From contig JAVJVP010000003.1 in the NCBI GenBank assembly GCA_040221095.1, forward strand, positions 310,001 through 374,000: a stretch of DNA of 64,000 nucleotides, read 5' to 3'. The translations under genes and the position numbers were made by a program. Positions within the stretch are counted from its first letter, which is position 1. Every line of letters begins with the position of its first letter. Origin of the DNA: UBA1479 sp040221095. GTDB taxonomy: Bacteria; Pseudomonadota; Alphaproteobacteria; Rhodospirillales; Casp-alpha2. Of this stretch, positions 1-7,089 are shown piece by piece. The notes below the pieces were generated by a model, which made no database searches, was not told where the DNA came from, and was given only the letters and a program-made list of their open reading frames with translations.

Positions 1-510
1 GGGATTCTCGGCATGGGCCGCATCGGCCGCGCCGCGGCGGCCCGGGCGCGGGCCATGGGCATGACGATCCACTATCACAACCGCTCACGCCTCACGCCCG
101 ACCTGGAACAGGGGGCGGTCTATCACGACACGCCGCAGTCGTTGCTGAAGGTCGCGCAGTTCCTGTCGATCCATTGCGAATCGACGCCGGAAACGCGCAA
201 GCTGATCAACGAAGACGGCATCGCCCTGATGCCCCCGGGGGCGATCATCGTCAACACGGCCAGAGGCGATATCATCGACGACGACGCCCTGATCACAGCG
301 CTGGAATCCGGGCGCATCGCTGCCGCCGGGCTCGACGTGTTCGCGGGCGAGCCGGACGTGGACAAGCGTTACTTCACCACCCAGAACGCGTTCATCCTGC
401 CGCATATCGGCAGTGCCACGGTGGAGACCCGCAACGCCATGGGCTTCCGCGCCCTCGACAACCTGGACGCCTTTTTCCGGGGGGACGTGCCGGCCGACCG
501 GCTGGTCTAG
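1..510 (+). CDS. D-2-hydroxyacid dehydrogenase (glyoxylate/hydroxypyruvate reductase type), 5' partial
   Basis: The reading frame is open from base 1, so this is the C-terminal 169 residues of a larger protein; the family is usually about 320 aa. It enters at the Rossmann NAD(P)-binding motif GILGMGRIG. The family's catalytic residues are visible: Arg in VNTARGDII, Glu in DVFAGEP and His in LPHIGSAT. Enzymes of this type reduce glyoxylate or hydroxypyruvate, or oxidise D-2-hydroxyacids, in the cytoplasm. Substrate cannot be decided from this part. No RBS or promoter is visible because the start lies outside the window. Confidence 0.93.
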   Translation, partial: GILGMGRIGRAAAARARAMGMTIHYHNRSRLTPDLEQGAVYHDTPQSLLKVAQFLSIHCESTPETRKLINEDGIALMPPGAIIVNTARGDIIDDDALITALESGRIAAAGLDVFAGEPDVDKRYFTTQNAFILPHIGSATVETRNAMGFRALDNLDAFFRGDVPADRLV

Positions 511-546
511 CGGCAAGACCGGGGCGGACACATCCGGCGCGTTTTT

Positions 547-567
547 CCCGCCTTCGCGGGGGTGACG
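547..567. repeat. GCGGG palindrome followed by GGTGACG, short intergenic repeat
   Basis: A CCCGC-CTTC-GCGGG hairpin (547-560) is followed by GGTGACG. It matches in reverse complement the GTCAT-CCCGCGAA-GCGGG units at 52281-52420, and resembles the paired palindromes at 20801-20865. It looks like a single copy of a dispersed extragenic palindrome. It also lies just downstream of the dehydrogenase stop and could act as its terminator. Confidence 0.5.
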
Positions 568-594
568 GTTGGAATTGAGGCGAGGTCGATCGCC

Positions 595-602
595 AAAGAA
601 AA
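595..602. repeat. Left copy of target-site duplication
   Basis: AAAGAAAA abuts the left end of the element. The right-hand copy (3579-3586) is AAGGAAAA, 7 of 8 identical. An 8-bp duplication is the usual size for the IS1595 family. Confidence 0.6.
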
Positions 603-627
603 GGCGTTATTATACTAAGCGTACCCA
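603..627 (+). repeat. Left terminal inverted repeat
   Basis: Starts GGCG and ends CGTACCCA. It differs from the right end at one base after GGCG and at three adjacent bases (AAG against TGA). Those three bases fall in the -35 position of the right-end promoter. Confidence 0.8.
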
Positions 628-645
628 CTCAACGTGTGGTATAGT
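616..645 (+). promoter_or_regulatory. Weak candidate promoter reading inward from the left end
   Basis: TAAGCG (616-621), an 18-bp spacer, then TATAGT (640-645). It occupies the same place relative to the terminal repeat as the strong promoter at the other end, but the -35 is poor. It would transcribe the Cas2-like gene, which also has a good ribosome binding site (GGAGGAG, 671-677). Confidence 0.4.
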
Positions 646-680
646 CTTCATCCCGCTAACGCCGTTTACGGGAGGAGAAT

Positions 681-962
681 ATGACTGACTACGTTGTCAC
701 CTATGACCTTCGTAAGGAGACCGGAACAGAGGGCTATAAAGAGCTTTGGGACGAGCTAAAAAGACTCGATGGGCATCGAACTCTCGATTCTGTTTGGCTC
801 GTAAATGTGAACAACACAGCGAAAGAACTGCACGATCACCTAAAGGCGTTCATGGACGGAAACGACCGTCTTTGGGTTTCTGAACTCACAAAGAAGCACC
901 ACTACTCAAATGCAAGGGGTGGAACTAACGAATGGCTGGCGAACAATCCCCCGGATCGTTGA
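681..962 (+). CDS. Cas2-like / SinR-family small protein (transposon cargo)
   Basis: 93 aa. The N-terminus DYVVTYDLRKE is a typical first strand and turn of the Cas2/SinR ferredoxin-like fold. It is followed by a helix, a second strand with the TLDSVWLV pattern, a helix, and the strand LWVSEL. The aspartate in YDL corresponds to the conserved Asp of Cas2 nucleases. Orphan Cas2-like proteins of this sort occur outside CRISPR loci, and nothing CRISPR-like (cas1, repeats) is present here. Start chosen by GGAGGAG 4-10 nt upstream. It is the only rightward gene in the transposon. The fold assignment is by pattern, not by search; function is unknown. Confidence 0.7.
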   Translation: MTDYVVTYDLRKETGTEGYKELWDELKRLDGHRTLDSVWLVNVNNTAKELHDHLKAFMDGNDRLWVSELTKKHHYSNARGGTNEWLANNPPDR

Positions 963-1066
963 TGGCGGTCTTAGCCCCGTAAGGGATGCCGTCAATCAGG
1001 AATCGCAACCGCAGCAATCGCGCCAAGTGGTGCAAGAGCAGTATTCGCATTTCGGTTTCTCCTTAC

Positions 1067-1097
1067 AAAAACCCCGGATCAATCGTCCGGGGTTTTC
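1067..1097. terminator. Bidirectional Rho-independent terminator inside the transposon
   Basis: Stem CCCCGGA (1072-1078) / TCCGGGG (1086-1092), 7-nt loop, A-run before and T-run after, so it works on both strands. It separates the rightward Cas2-like gene from the leftward transposase operon. The stop codon of the 58-aa gene (1079-1081) lies in the loop. Confidence 0.85.
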
Positions 1098-1255
1098 TCG
1101 TCTTTGCCGTTGGTGGGTGTTGGTCGCTTTTGGGGGTCAATTTTCCTGAACACCCGCTCAAGCGCGTCGTCGGACTCGTCGCATTCGAGTTCGCGGGCTG
1201 CGTCGATGAACAGCTTGGACTGATTTTTATCTAATGTGCTTACTTTGCGTTTCAT
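1079..1255 (-). CDS. Small hypothetical protein, 58 aa, last gene of the transposon operon
   Basis: Starts MKRKVSTLDKNQSKLF; its ATG overlaps the PIN gene's TGA (ATGA, 1252-1255), which argues for translational coupling. A basic start is followed by a helix-forming acidic middle (RELECDESDDALERVF) and a hydrophilic, probably disordered tail rich in K, P, T and D. The stop lies in the loop of the terminator. No family recognised. Position and size would fit an antitoxin or accessory to the PIN nuclease, but that is inference. An in-frame extension to 1294 is possible, but it would lie inside the PIN gene and lose the overlap. Confidence 0.6.
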   Translation of the reverse strand: MKRKVSTLDKNQSKLFIDAARELECDESDDALERVFRKIDPQKRPTPTNGKDEKTPDD

Positions 1256-1764
1256 AAAAGGTCGAAGCTCGGCTGTTCCGTCTCTGGCTTGCAAACCTTT
1301 AGATTATGGCCGCCAACATTTCCGCTCAGCGGCAACAAGCCCAAGGTGCCATTGCGGTTGCTTTTGTCGAATGTATGGAATTCCGCCGCGTGATAAAGAA
1401 TGGCCGTTGCCAGATGGATCGAGTCAGGGACAGACAATGTCTTGTCATTAAATTCACTCGGTCGAGCTGAGTAATAATCCCGAAGATCGCGAGCTAGCTT
1501 AGCAACCCTCATATCGACGTTAATCCGGCCAAGGTTTGGCCTTTTGAACAAGTCATCAAACAGGTTAATGACGCCGGCGCCGACCTTTGCCTCTGTCACC
1601 TCAGCGAAAGTTATCGCCGATGTGATTATGCTGGCATTTCGCTTCTTTACTCGATCCACAATATCGCGAACGCCGTCCATTTCTCCGCTTGGACGGTTTT
1701 CGTTTTTGAGCCACGCGATAAATACGCATGTGTCCCAGTAGAAAGTTACGTTAGGACCAGCCAT
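1252..1764 (-). CDS. PIN-domain ribonuclease, VapC-like (transposon cargo)
   Basis: 170 aa from the ATG at 1764; a GTG at 1767 is an alternative. The four acidic residues of a PIN active site are all present: Asp11 (YWDTCVF), Glu55 (TFAEV), Asp114 (VPDSIHLA) and Asp133 (TFDKS). The protein is therefore probably an active metal-dependent RNase. VapC-type toxins cleave tRNA or rRNA. It is longer than a typical 130-140 aa VapC because of a C-terminal extension. It overlaps the upstream 270-aa gene by 14 bp and the downstream 58-aa gene by 4 bp, so all are read from the transposase promoter. No classical AbrB/MazE/RHH antitoxin is visible; the partner could be either neighbour. Confidence 0.85.
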   Translation of the reverse strand: MAGPNVTFYWDTCVFIAWLKNENRPSGEMDGVRDIVDRVKKRNASIITSAITFAEVTEAKVGAGVINLFDDLFKRPNLGRINVDMRVAKLARDLRDYYSARPSEFNDKTLSVPDSIHLATAILYHAAEFHTFDKSNRNGTLGLLPLSGNVGGHNLKVCKPETEQPSFDLL

Positions 1765-2563
1765 CACGCATCCGAGCTATAAAGACTTCAGATAGTTCGT
1801 CGCCCGTCGCATTTGGAGCTATTCCCCTCAAATCTTCGAAGGTCGGCATCTCATCATCCGGCGGGAAGATATCTATATCCTCCACCTCGACCGCATATGG
1901 GAATGGGTCATTCGGCTTGTATTTCAGTCGCCCCTCAACACTAACCGTGCGATTGACGGCTGCCGTCGCCTTGTCCAGCAGGTCGCTACCAAAATGGCAT
2001 TGGACTTTATTGGGGCCGAACTCGGGATAAATGCTAAATCGGTTTGCGCCCTCGTGGATATTTATCTGCTCAAGGCGCCCATCGATACTGCCAAAGGAGA
2101 ACTCTTCACCCGCTAGAGACAATTCGATCTTTTTGGCGAAAACGTCATTCAGTTCGATAGCTGTCCCATTTACCCTTAACCGCGCGGCCCCCAACTTTTC
2201 TCCGACTGGAGCAGCGAGGTTCCTCAAATCTTGCAACAAGGCGCGGTCAAGATCTTCTGGGACATCGCCCTCGCTGATTGCTGCTATTGCATCACTAAAT
2301 CGATGAACTAGCGCGGCGCGCGTATCTGGTGCGCCTTGGTTTTGGCAAACCTCAAGCTCAACCGCGGCCGGACTGGAGTGGCTTAACCCAACAATTCGAA
2401 AATGGTTTGCAGACGCCCCACCGGACACTCGCCTATCGATCTTTGTGACAACTCGCGCAAGCGTGTTGATTTCAGCGATGAACGCCGGAAGACGGACGTT
2501 TCCGTCGTCCTCAAATAAGCCCTCAACGGCCAACAAAATTCGATAGTCTGCCACCGCCACCAT
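1751..2563 (-). CDS. Unknown protein, 270 aa, coupled to the PIN nuclease
   Basis: I do not recognise a family. The protein is soluble with no signal peptide or membrane segment. The N-terminal two thirds looks mixed alpha/beta (for example VELEVCQNQG and an acidic helix near VPEDLDRALLQDL). The tail, with FEDLRGIAPNATGDELS followed by ARMRDGW, resembles the C-terminal arm of antitoxins that precede PIN toxins, which suggests it may bind the PIN protein. It begins 8 bp after the transposase stop and overlaps the PIN start, so it is part of the same transcript. An antitoxin or a substrate-recognition subunit is a guess from context. Confidence 0.75.
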   Translation of the reverse strand: MVAVADYRILLAVEGLFEDDGNVRLPAFIAEINTLARVVTKIDRRVSGGASANHFRIVGLSHSSPAAVELEVCQNQGAPDTRAALVHRFSDAIAAISEGDVPEDLDRALLQDLRNLAAPVGEKLGAARLRVNGTAIELNDVFAKKIELSLAGEEFSFGSIDGRLEQINIHEGANRFSIYPEFGPNKVQCHFGSDLLDKATAAVNRTVSVEGRLKYKPNDPFPYAVEVEDIDIFPPDDEMPTFEDLRGIAPNATGDELSEVFIARMRDGWS

Positions 2564-2571
2564 CTCCCACT

Positions 2572-3510
2572 TCAGCGGCTTAGTGGTGCGGGCGCCGAGT
2601 TTGAGTCCCGGTAGGTTAACCTTCTTCCCACAACACCGCCAAACAATACGTTGAAACGCTCGGCATCATCAATCGTCCGTTCGCTGTACCGATAGTCAAA
2701 CTCGGCCAGATAGCGGTGAAGGTGGCGCTTGGCACAGTGCTGGTAAACGCCCTTCATGCCGCGTTTGAAGATGCTGAAATAGCCTTCAATCGTGTTCGTG
2801 TGGACCGGACCGCGACCGTACTCACCAATGTTGTGGCGCACCACGCCGTGGCTGGCGAAGTGCTTCCGCAAGTGCGTGTACTGGCCCGCCTCGTCCGTCA
2901 TAACGTTCGCTTCCTGATCGATGTTCTCTTGCAGGATCGGGACAAGCGTCTTGGCCCGAAGGTCGTCCACAACCATGCTGCGAGCCTTTCCCGTAGTCCG
3001 GTCTACCAGGGACAAAACCTTGAACTTGTGGGCGTAGCCACGCCCCTTCTTCTCGCCCCTCGGCTTCACGGTCTGATCGTGACCTATGAAGGTTTCGTCA
3101 ACCTCAACAGCGCCGCCGCCGGAGCCAAACGGGGTCAGGTCGCCAGATCGCATCGCCTCTCGGATGCGGTGAGACATAAACCAGGCCGTCTTAAGAGTGA
3201 CGCCAAGGGTCCGGTGAAGCTGGTTGCTGCTGATGCCCTTCTTGCTGGCGCACATCAGGTACATGGCCTGGAGCCACAGGTTCATGGGAACCTTGGAGCC
3301 CTCAAAAATCGTCCCGATCTTCACGGTGAACGGCTTACGACAGGAGTAGCACTTGTAGACGCCGACGCGGGTACTCTTGCCTTCCAACTTGCCGATGCGC
3401 TCGACGGAGCCGCAATGCGGGCACACGGGGCCGTCAGGCCACACACGCGCTCCAACGAAATCATGCGCGGCCTGCTCATCGTGAAACTCTTTGCGGCTTA
3501 GAATGGGCAT
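2572..3510 (-). CDS. IS1595-family transposase
   Basis: 312 aa, full length for the family. An N-terminal zinc ribbon is present (Cys30, Cys33, Cys54, Cys57). The catalytic domain has the IS1595-type DDNE residues: Asp138 (VDETFIG), Asp206 (MTDEAG), Asn239 and Glu242 (HTNTIEG), followed by FSIFKRG. No frameshift or stop is seen, so it is probably functional. It is the first gene of a four-gene operon. RBS GGAG lies 8 nt upstream of the ATG, and a near-consensus promoter overlaps the right terminal repeat. Confidence 0.95.
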   Translation of the reverse strand: MPILSRKEFHDEQAAHDFVGARVWPDGPVCPHCGSVERIGKLEGKSTRVGVYKCYSCRKPFTVKIGTIFEGSKVPMNLWLQAMYLMCASKKGISSNQLHRTLGVTLKTAWFMSHRIREAMRSGDLTPFGSGGGAVEVDETFIGHDQTVKPRGEKKGRGYAHKFKVLSLVDRTTGKARSMVVDDLRAKTLVPILQENIDQEANVMTDEAGQYTHLRKHFASHGVVRHNIGEYGRGPVHTNTIEGYFSIFKRGMKGVYQHCAKRHLHRYLAEFDYRYSERTIDDAERFNVLFGGVVGRRLTYRDSNSAPAPLSR

Positions 3511-3536
3511 AATAAATGCTCCAATTATCTGAATCT

Positions 3537-3565
3537 AATATACGATTCAAAATTGGGTACGTCAA
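3537..3565 (-). promoter_or_regulatory. Sigma70-type promoter for the transposase operon, partly inside the right TIR
   Basis: On the minus strand TTGACG (3565-3560), a 17-bp spacer, then TATATT (3542-3537). The -35 hexamer is made from the inner half of the terminal repeat, so transposase binding to its own end could repress transcription (inference). Confidence 0.7.
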
Positions 3566-3578
3566 GTATAATATCGCC
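3554..3578 (-). repeat. Right terminal inverted repeat
   Basis: Reverse complement starts GGCG and ends CGTACCCA; 21/25 match to 603-627. It ends exactly where the AAGGAAAA target repeat begins. Confidence 0.8.
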
Positions 3579-3586
3579 AAGGAAAA
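3579..3586. repeat. Right copy of target-site duplication
   Basis: AAGGAAAA, against AAAGAAAA on the left (one mismatch). It overlaps the A-tract at the base of the terminator at 3584-3618. Confidence 0.6.
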
Positions 3587-3618
3587 ACCGCCCGGGGCTG
3601 ACGCCGCCGGGCGGTTTT
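3584..3618. terminator. Rho-independent terminator downstream of the YccA gene
   Basis: A 12-bp stem AAAACCGCCCGG / CCGGGCGGTTTT with an 11-nt loop. A/T runs on both sides make it bidirectional. It ends the leftward Bax-inhibitor gene and marks the insertion point of the transposon. Confidence 0.85.
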
Positions 3619-3649
3619 CGTGTTTTCCCAGGGGAGGAAATGCGGTGGG

Positions 3650-4384
3650 CTATTCCCTGTTGCCGAACAGTTGCAGCATCATGATGAACATGTTGATGAA
3701 GTCCAGATAGAGCGTCAGGGCGCCCATGATGGCCTTCTTTTCCTGCACTTCGGCGTGGTCGGTTTCGGCGTAGATCGCCTTGATCCGTTGCGTGTCATAG
3801 GCGGTCAGGCCGGCGAAGATCAGCACGCCCAGGATTGAGATCACGAAGTGCAGGCCCGTCGAGGCCAGGAAGATGTTGACCACCGAGGCGATGATGATGC
3901 CGATCAGGCCCATGATCAGGAAGGTGCCGAAACCGGACAGGTCCTTCTTGGTCGTATAGCCGTAGAGCGACAGACCCGCGAAGGCGGCCGAGGTGATGAA
4001 GAACACCCGGACGATGCTTTCGCCGGTGAAGGCAAGGAAGATGTAGCTGAGCGACAGCCCCATGAGCGCCGCATAGACCCAGAACATCACCTGAGCGGTC
4101 GAGGCCTGCATGGCATGCAGGCGTGCGGACAGGAAGAGCACGAAGCCCAGGGGGGCCAGCATAACGACCCAGCGCAGCGCCGTGCCGTGAAACAGATTCA
4201 TCAGTTCGGGCGAGGTCGAGGCGGCGAAGGCCACCGCGCCCGTGAGCGCCAGACCGATACACATGTAGTTGTAGACGCGCAGCATGTAGTTGCGCAGGCC
4301 GACGTCGATGCCGGCGGCGGCGGCCTGCGCAGTGTCCATGCGCGCGGTCTGCAGCCGGAACCTGTCGTTCTGACCCATAGCCAT
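3650..4384 (-). CDS. Bax inhibitor-1 / YccA family membrane protein
   Basis: 244 aa with about seven hydrophobic segments from residue 35 to the C-terminus, the normal size and layout of the BI-1/YccA (TMBIM) family in the inner membrane. Family marks include the region AYDTQRIKAIY and the final membrane segment LYLDFINMFIMMLQLFG. E. coli YccA binds and restrains the FtsH protease; other members conduct Ca2+. Start chosen by AAGGAG 8 nt before the ATG. It is a single gene ended by the terminator at 3584-3618. Confidence 0.93.
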   Translation of the reverse strand: MAMGQNDRFRLQTARMDTAQAAAAGIDVGLRNYMLRVYNYMCIGLALTGAVAFAASTSPELMNLFHGTALRWVVMLAPLGFVLFLSARLHAMQASTAQVMFWVYAALMGLSLSYIFLAFTGESIVRVFFITSAAFAGLSLYGYTTKKDLSGFGTFLIMGLIGIIIASVVNIFLASTGLHFVISILGVLIFAGLTAYDTQRIKAIYAETDHAEVQEKKAIMGALTLYLDFINMFIMMLQLFGNRE

Positions 4385-4546
4385 TGATGTTCTCCTTTTA
4401 CACTTCCCTAGTCGGATGGCCGTCCTTGTGATTGTGGCGGCCCTGCCCGATAAACCCTGTGAAAATCCCTGTGCTTAATATGGCAGCGAATCCCTAAAAT
4501 TCAACTGCTTCCGGAGGCGTAACGCAGGTTTTACATACAATAACCG

Positions 4547-7084
4547 TCACTGGTTCCGAAGGTGGGGCATGGCCTTCTGGCTCATCGCACGCCAGGTGCC
4601 GAACAATCCCATGATCAGGGTCACGGCCAGGCAGAACGCCGCCGTGGTCAGGGCGGCGGGGGCGTCGAAGGCCCAGTCGCTTTTCATCAGATGGACGACG
4701 ATGCCCCAGGCCGCCGCCGTGCCCACGGCGGCCCCGATGGCGGCGGTCAGCAGGCCGAGGGCGCCGTATTCCAGCACATAGCCGCCGAGCACCCGGCCGC
4801 GTCCGGCGCCCAGGACCTTGAACACCACGGCGTCGTAGACCCGGCGCCGGTGGCCGGCGGCGATGGTGCCGGCCAGGACCAGAGCCCCCGCCGCGATGGT
4901 GATGGCGGCGACGCCGCGCACGGCCCAGCTGACGCCTGCCATGATGCGGGCGGCGGCTTCCAGGGCCTCGCGCACGCGGATGGCGGAGACGTTGAGGAAG
5001 CGGTCGGCGACCGTGCGCTCGATGGCGTCCTCGGCGGCGGGCGGGGCCTCGACGGCGGCGATATGGCTGTGGGGCGCACCTTCCAAGGTGCCGGGTGCGA
5101 AGATGATGGCGAAGTCGAAGCGCAGGGACCGCCAGTCGATCTGGCGCAGGCTGGCGATTTCGGCGGTGACCGGACGGCCCAGGATGTTGAGGCTGAGGGT
5201 ATCGCCAAAACCGACGCCGAAGCCCCTGGCCAGATTGGCGTCGAGGGAGATCAACGGCGGCCCGGCGTAATCCTCGGGCCACCATTTGCCGGCGGTGATC
5301 TCGCTGGCGTCGGGCTGCACCGCCGCATAGGTCAGGGCGCGGTCGCCCCGGATCGCCCATTGGCTGTCCGATGCGATCTCGGCCTGATCGACGGGCGTGC
5401 CGTTGATATGGGTGATGCGCCCGCGCAGGCTGGGAACCCGTTGCAGGTTGGCGGCGCCCGCAACATCCATTACGGCGGCGTCGAAGTCGGCGACCTGATC
5501 GGGCTGAATATCCAGAAAGAAGAAGGCCGGGGCCTCTTCCGGCAGGCGCTCGCTGACCTGGCGGGTCATGTTGGCGTCGATCAGGGCGACGGCGACCAGC
5601 ACGGCCAGGCCCAGGCCCAGGGAGGTGACGACGCTGGGCACCATGCTGTCGGGCCGTCCCAGATTGGCGACGACCAGGCGCAGCCGCGCCCCCGGCGGGC
5701 GGCGCACGCCCCGCGCCAGGCGGCCGACGGCCCAGGCGGCGGCGCGCAGCACGGCAAGGAACAGGATGGCGCCGCCGACGAACCAATAGGCGAACCAGCG
5801 GTCCGCCGCCGTGGCGACGGTCAGGGCGGCGAGCGCCGCCACGCCGAGAACCATCAGAACCAGATAACCAAGCCGGGGACGGCGGCTGGCCGGGGCGACC
5901 CGGTCGCGGAACAGGTCGCCGGCCCGGACTTCCCGCGCGCGGGCCAGGGGCCAGAGCGCGAAGGTCGCCGCCGACAGGATGCCGAAGGCCGCCGCCGTGG
6001 CCAGGGCGGCGGGATAAAGGCCCGGCTCCGGCGCCACCGGCAGCAGATGGCCCAGGGTGACCACGCCCGCCCAGGGCAGGCCAGCCCCCAGGACCAGGCC
6101 AAGCGCCACGCCCCCCGCCGCCAGGATCAGCACCTGGATCAGGTAGATGGTGAAGATCAGCCGCCCGGGCGCGCCCAGGCATTTCAGGGTCGCGATGGTG
6201 GTCGCCCGCTGGTCCAGATATCCGGCGACGGCGTTGGTGATGCCGATGCCGCCGACCAGCAGCACCGTCAGCCCGACGAAGCCCATGAACAGGGTCAGGC
6301 GTTCGACGAAGCGGCGCACGCCGGGGGCGGCCTCGTCCGCCGCCCGGATGCGCCAGCCGGCGTCGGGGAATTGCTTTTTCAAGTCCTCGATGAAGGCGGG
6401 GGCCGACACCCCTTGGGGCAGCGTCACCCGGTGGTGATAGCGGATCTGGCTGCCCGGCTGCACCAGCCCCGTGGCCGGCAGGGCGTCCAGGGACACCATG
6501 AAGCGGGGGCCGAAGGAAAACACGCTGGCGACCCGGTCGGGCTCTTTCCTGATGACGGCGCGGATCTGGAATTCCGCTTCGCCCACGCGCACCCGGTCGC
6601 CGACCTTGGCGTCCAGGCGGGTCAGCAGGTTGGCGTCCACCGCCGCACCCCAGGCGCCGTCCCGGTTTGCCAGAATCTCGCCGAGGGGCCGGGCCGGGTC
6701 GGTGACCAATGTGCCGGCGAGCGGATAGGCGCCGTCGACCGCCTTCAGTTCGGCCAGAGAGCGCCGGGCCTGGGGGTCGAGCGGCCGCGCCATGGTGCGC
6801 ATTTCCACGGTGTCGGCGCGGGCCCGGGCATGGGCGTCAAGATAGGCCAGCTGCGCCGCGTCGGCGGCGCGGTGGGTCAGGCGCAGGTCGACGTCACCGC
6901 CCAGCAGTTTCGTGCCGTCCCGGTCCAGCCCGGCGACGAAGGCGCGGGACAGGGAATTCACGGCGGCGATCGCCATCACGCCCAACACCAGACAGGCCAG
7001 GAAGATGCCGAGCCCGCGTAGAACCCCGCCGGGCCCGCCGGTCAGGTCGCGCCAGGCCAGACGCCAGGCAAGGGCGGTGCCCAT
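4547..7084 (-). CDS. YbbP-type ABC transporter permease (FtsX/MacB family)
   Basis: 845 aa. One transmembrane helix near residues 20-42 is followed by a large periplasmic domain, a three-helix FtsX bundle (about 270-375), a further helix group (about 405-450), a second periplasmic region, and a final FtsX bundle near 720-835. This double-FtsX layout is that of YbbP. It begins 5 bp after the ATPase gene stop (7090), and the ATPase is followed divergently by the TesA esterase, reproducing the ybbP-ybbA-tesA arrangement of E. coli. Such machines usually extract lipids or lipoproteins from, or signal across, the inner membrane rather than move small solutes. Long antisense open frames here are codon-bias shadows. 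Confidence 0.9.
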   Translation of the reverse strand: MGTALAWRLAWRDLTGGPGGVLRGLGIFLACLVLGVMAIAAVNSLSRAFVAGLDRDGTKLLGGDVDLRLTHRAADAAQLAYLDAHARARADTVEMRTMARPLDPQARRSLAELKAVDGAYPLAGTLVTDPARPLGEILANRDGAWGAAVDANLLTRLDAKVGDRVRVGEAEFQIRAVIRKEPDRVASVFSFGPRFMVSLDALPATGLVQPGSQIRYHHRVTLPQGVSAPAFIEDLKKQFPDAGWRIRAADEAAPGVRRFVERLTLFMGFVGLTVLLVGGIGITNAVAGYLDQRATTIATLKCLGAPGRLIFTIYLIQVLILAAGGVALGLVLGAGLPWAGVVTLGHLLPVAPEPGLYPAALATAAAFGILSAATFALWPLARAREVRAGDLFRDRVAPASRRPRLGYLVLMVLGVAALAALTVATAADRWFAYWFVGGAILFLAVLRAAAWAVGRLARGVRRPPGARLRLVVANLGRPDSMVPSVVTSLGLGLAVLVAVALIDANMTRQVSERLPEEAPAFFFLDIQPDQVADFDAAVMDVAGAANLQRVPSLRGRITHINGTPVDQAEIASDSQWAIRGDRALTYAAVQPDASEITAGKWWPEDYAGPPLISLDANLARGFGVGFGDTLSLNILGRPVTAEIASLRQIDWRSLRFDFAIIFAPGTLEGAPHSHIAAVEAPPAAEDAIERTVADRFLNVSAIRVREALEAAARIMAGVSWAVRGVAAITIAAGALVLAGTIAAGHRRRVYDAVVFKVLGAGRGRVLGGYVLEYGALGLLTAAIGAAVGTAAAWGIVVHLMKSDWAFDAPAALTTAAFCLAVTLIMGLFGTWRAMSQKAMPHLRNQ

Positions 7085-7089
7085 GGAGA

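Larger units (their letters stand above)
603..3578. mobile_element. IS1595-family transposon, 2,976 bp, carrying cargo genes
   Basis: The element is defined by 25-bp imperfect terminal inverted repeats (603-627 and 3554-3578, 21/25 matches; shared blocks GGCG, TATTATACT and CGTACCCA) and by 8-bp flanking repeats (AAAGAAAA / AAGGAAAA). It encodes an intact IS1595-type transposase (2572-3510) plus a Cas2-like protein, a 270-aa protein, a PIN nuclease and a 58-aa protein. Its base composition is clearly more AT-rich than both flanks. Removing the element and one duplication restores an uninterrupted A-tract in front of the terminator at 3584-3618. Passenger genes are known in IS1595 relatives; this particular cargo is not one I recognise. 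Confidence 0.8.

Noticed and set aside
589..594. ATCGCC before the left target repeat as part of a longer duplication
   Set aside because: The right copy of ATCGCC belongs to the terminal repeat itself, so the shared 14 bases are partly coincidence; the 8-bp repeat fits the family better.
681..962. CRISPR-Cas locus
   Set aside because: The Cas2-like protein is alone. No repeat array, cas1 or effector gene is seen on either side.
910..1149. 79-aa plus-strand frame after the Cas2-like gene
   Set aside because: It overlaps the Cas2-like gene and runs through the terminator hairpin; no RBS.
2716..3501. 261-aa plus-strand frame across the transposase
   Set aside because: Antisense to an intact transposase; no domain.
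4494..7021. Long open frames in other phases (562 aa minus, 819 aa plus) within the YbbP gene
   Set aside because: They lack recognisable domains, are Gly/Arg-rich from GC bias, and lie across a clear permease gene.
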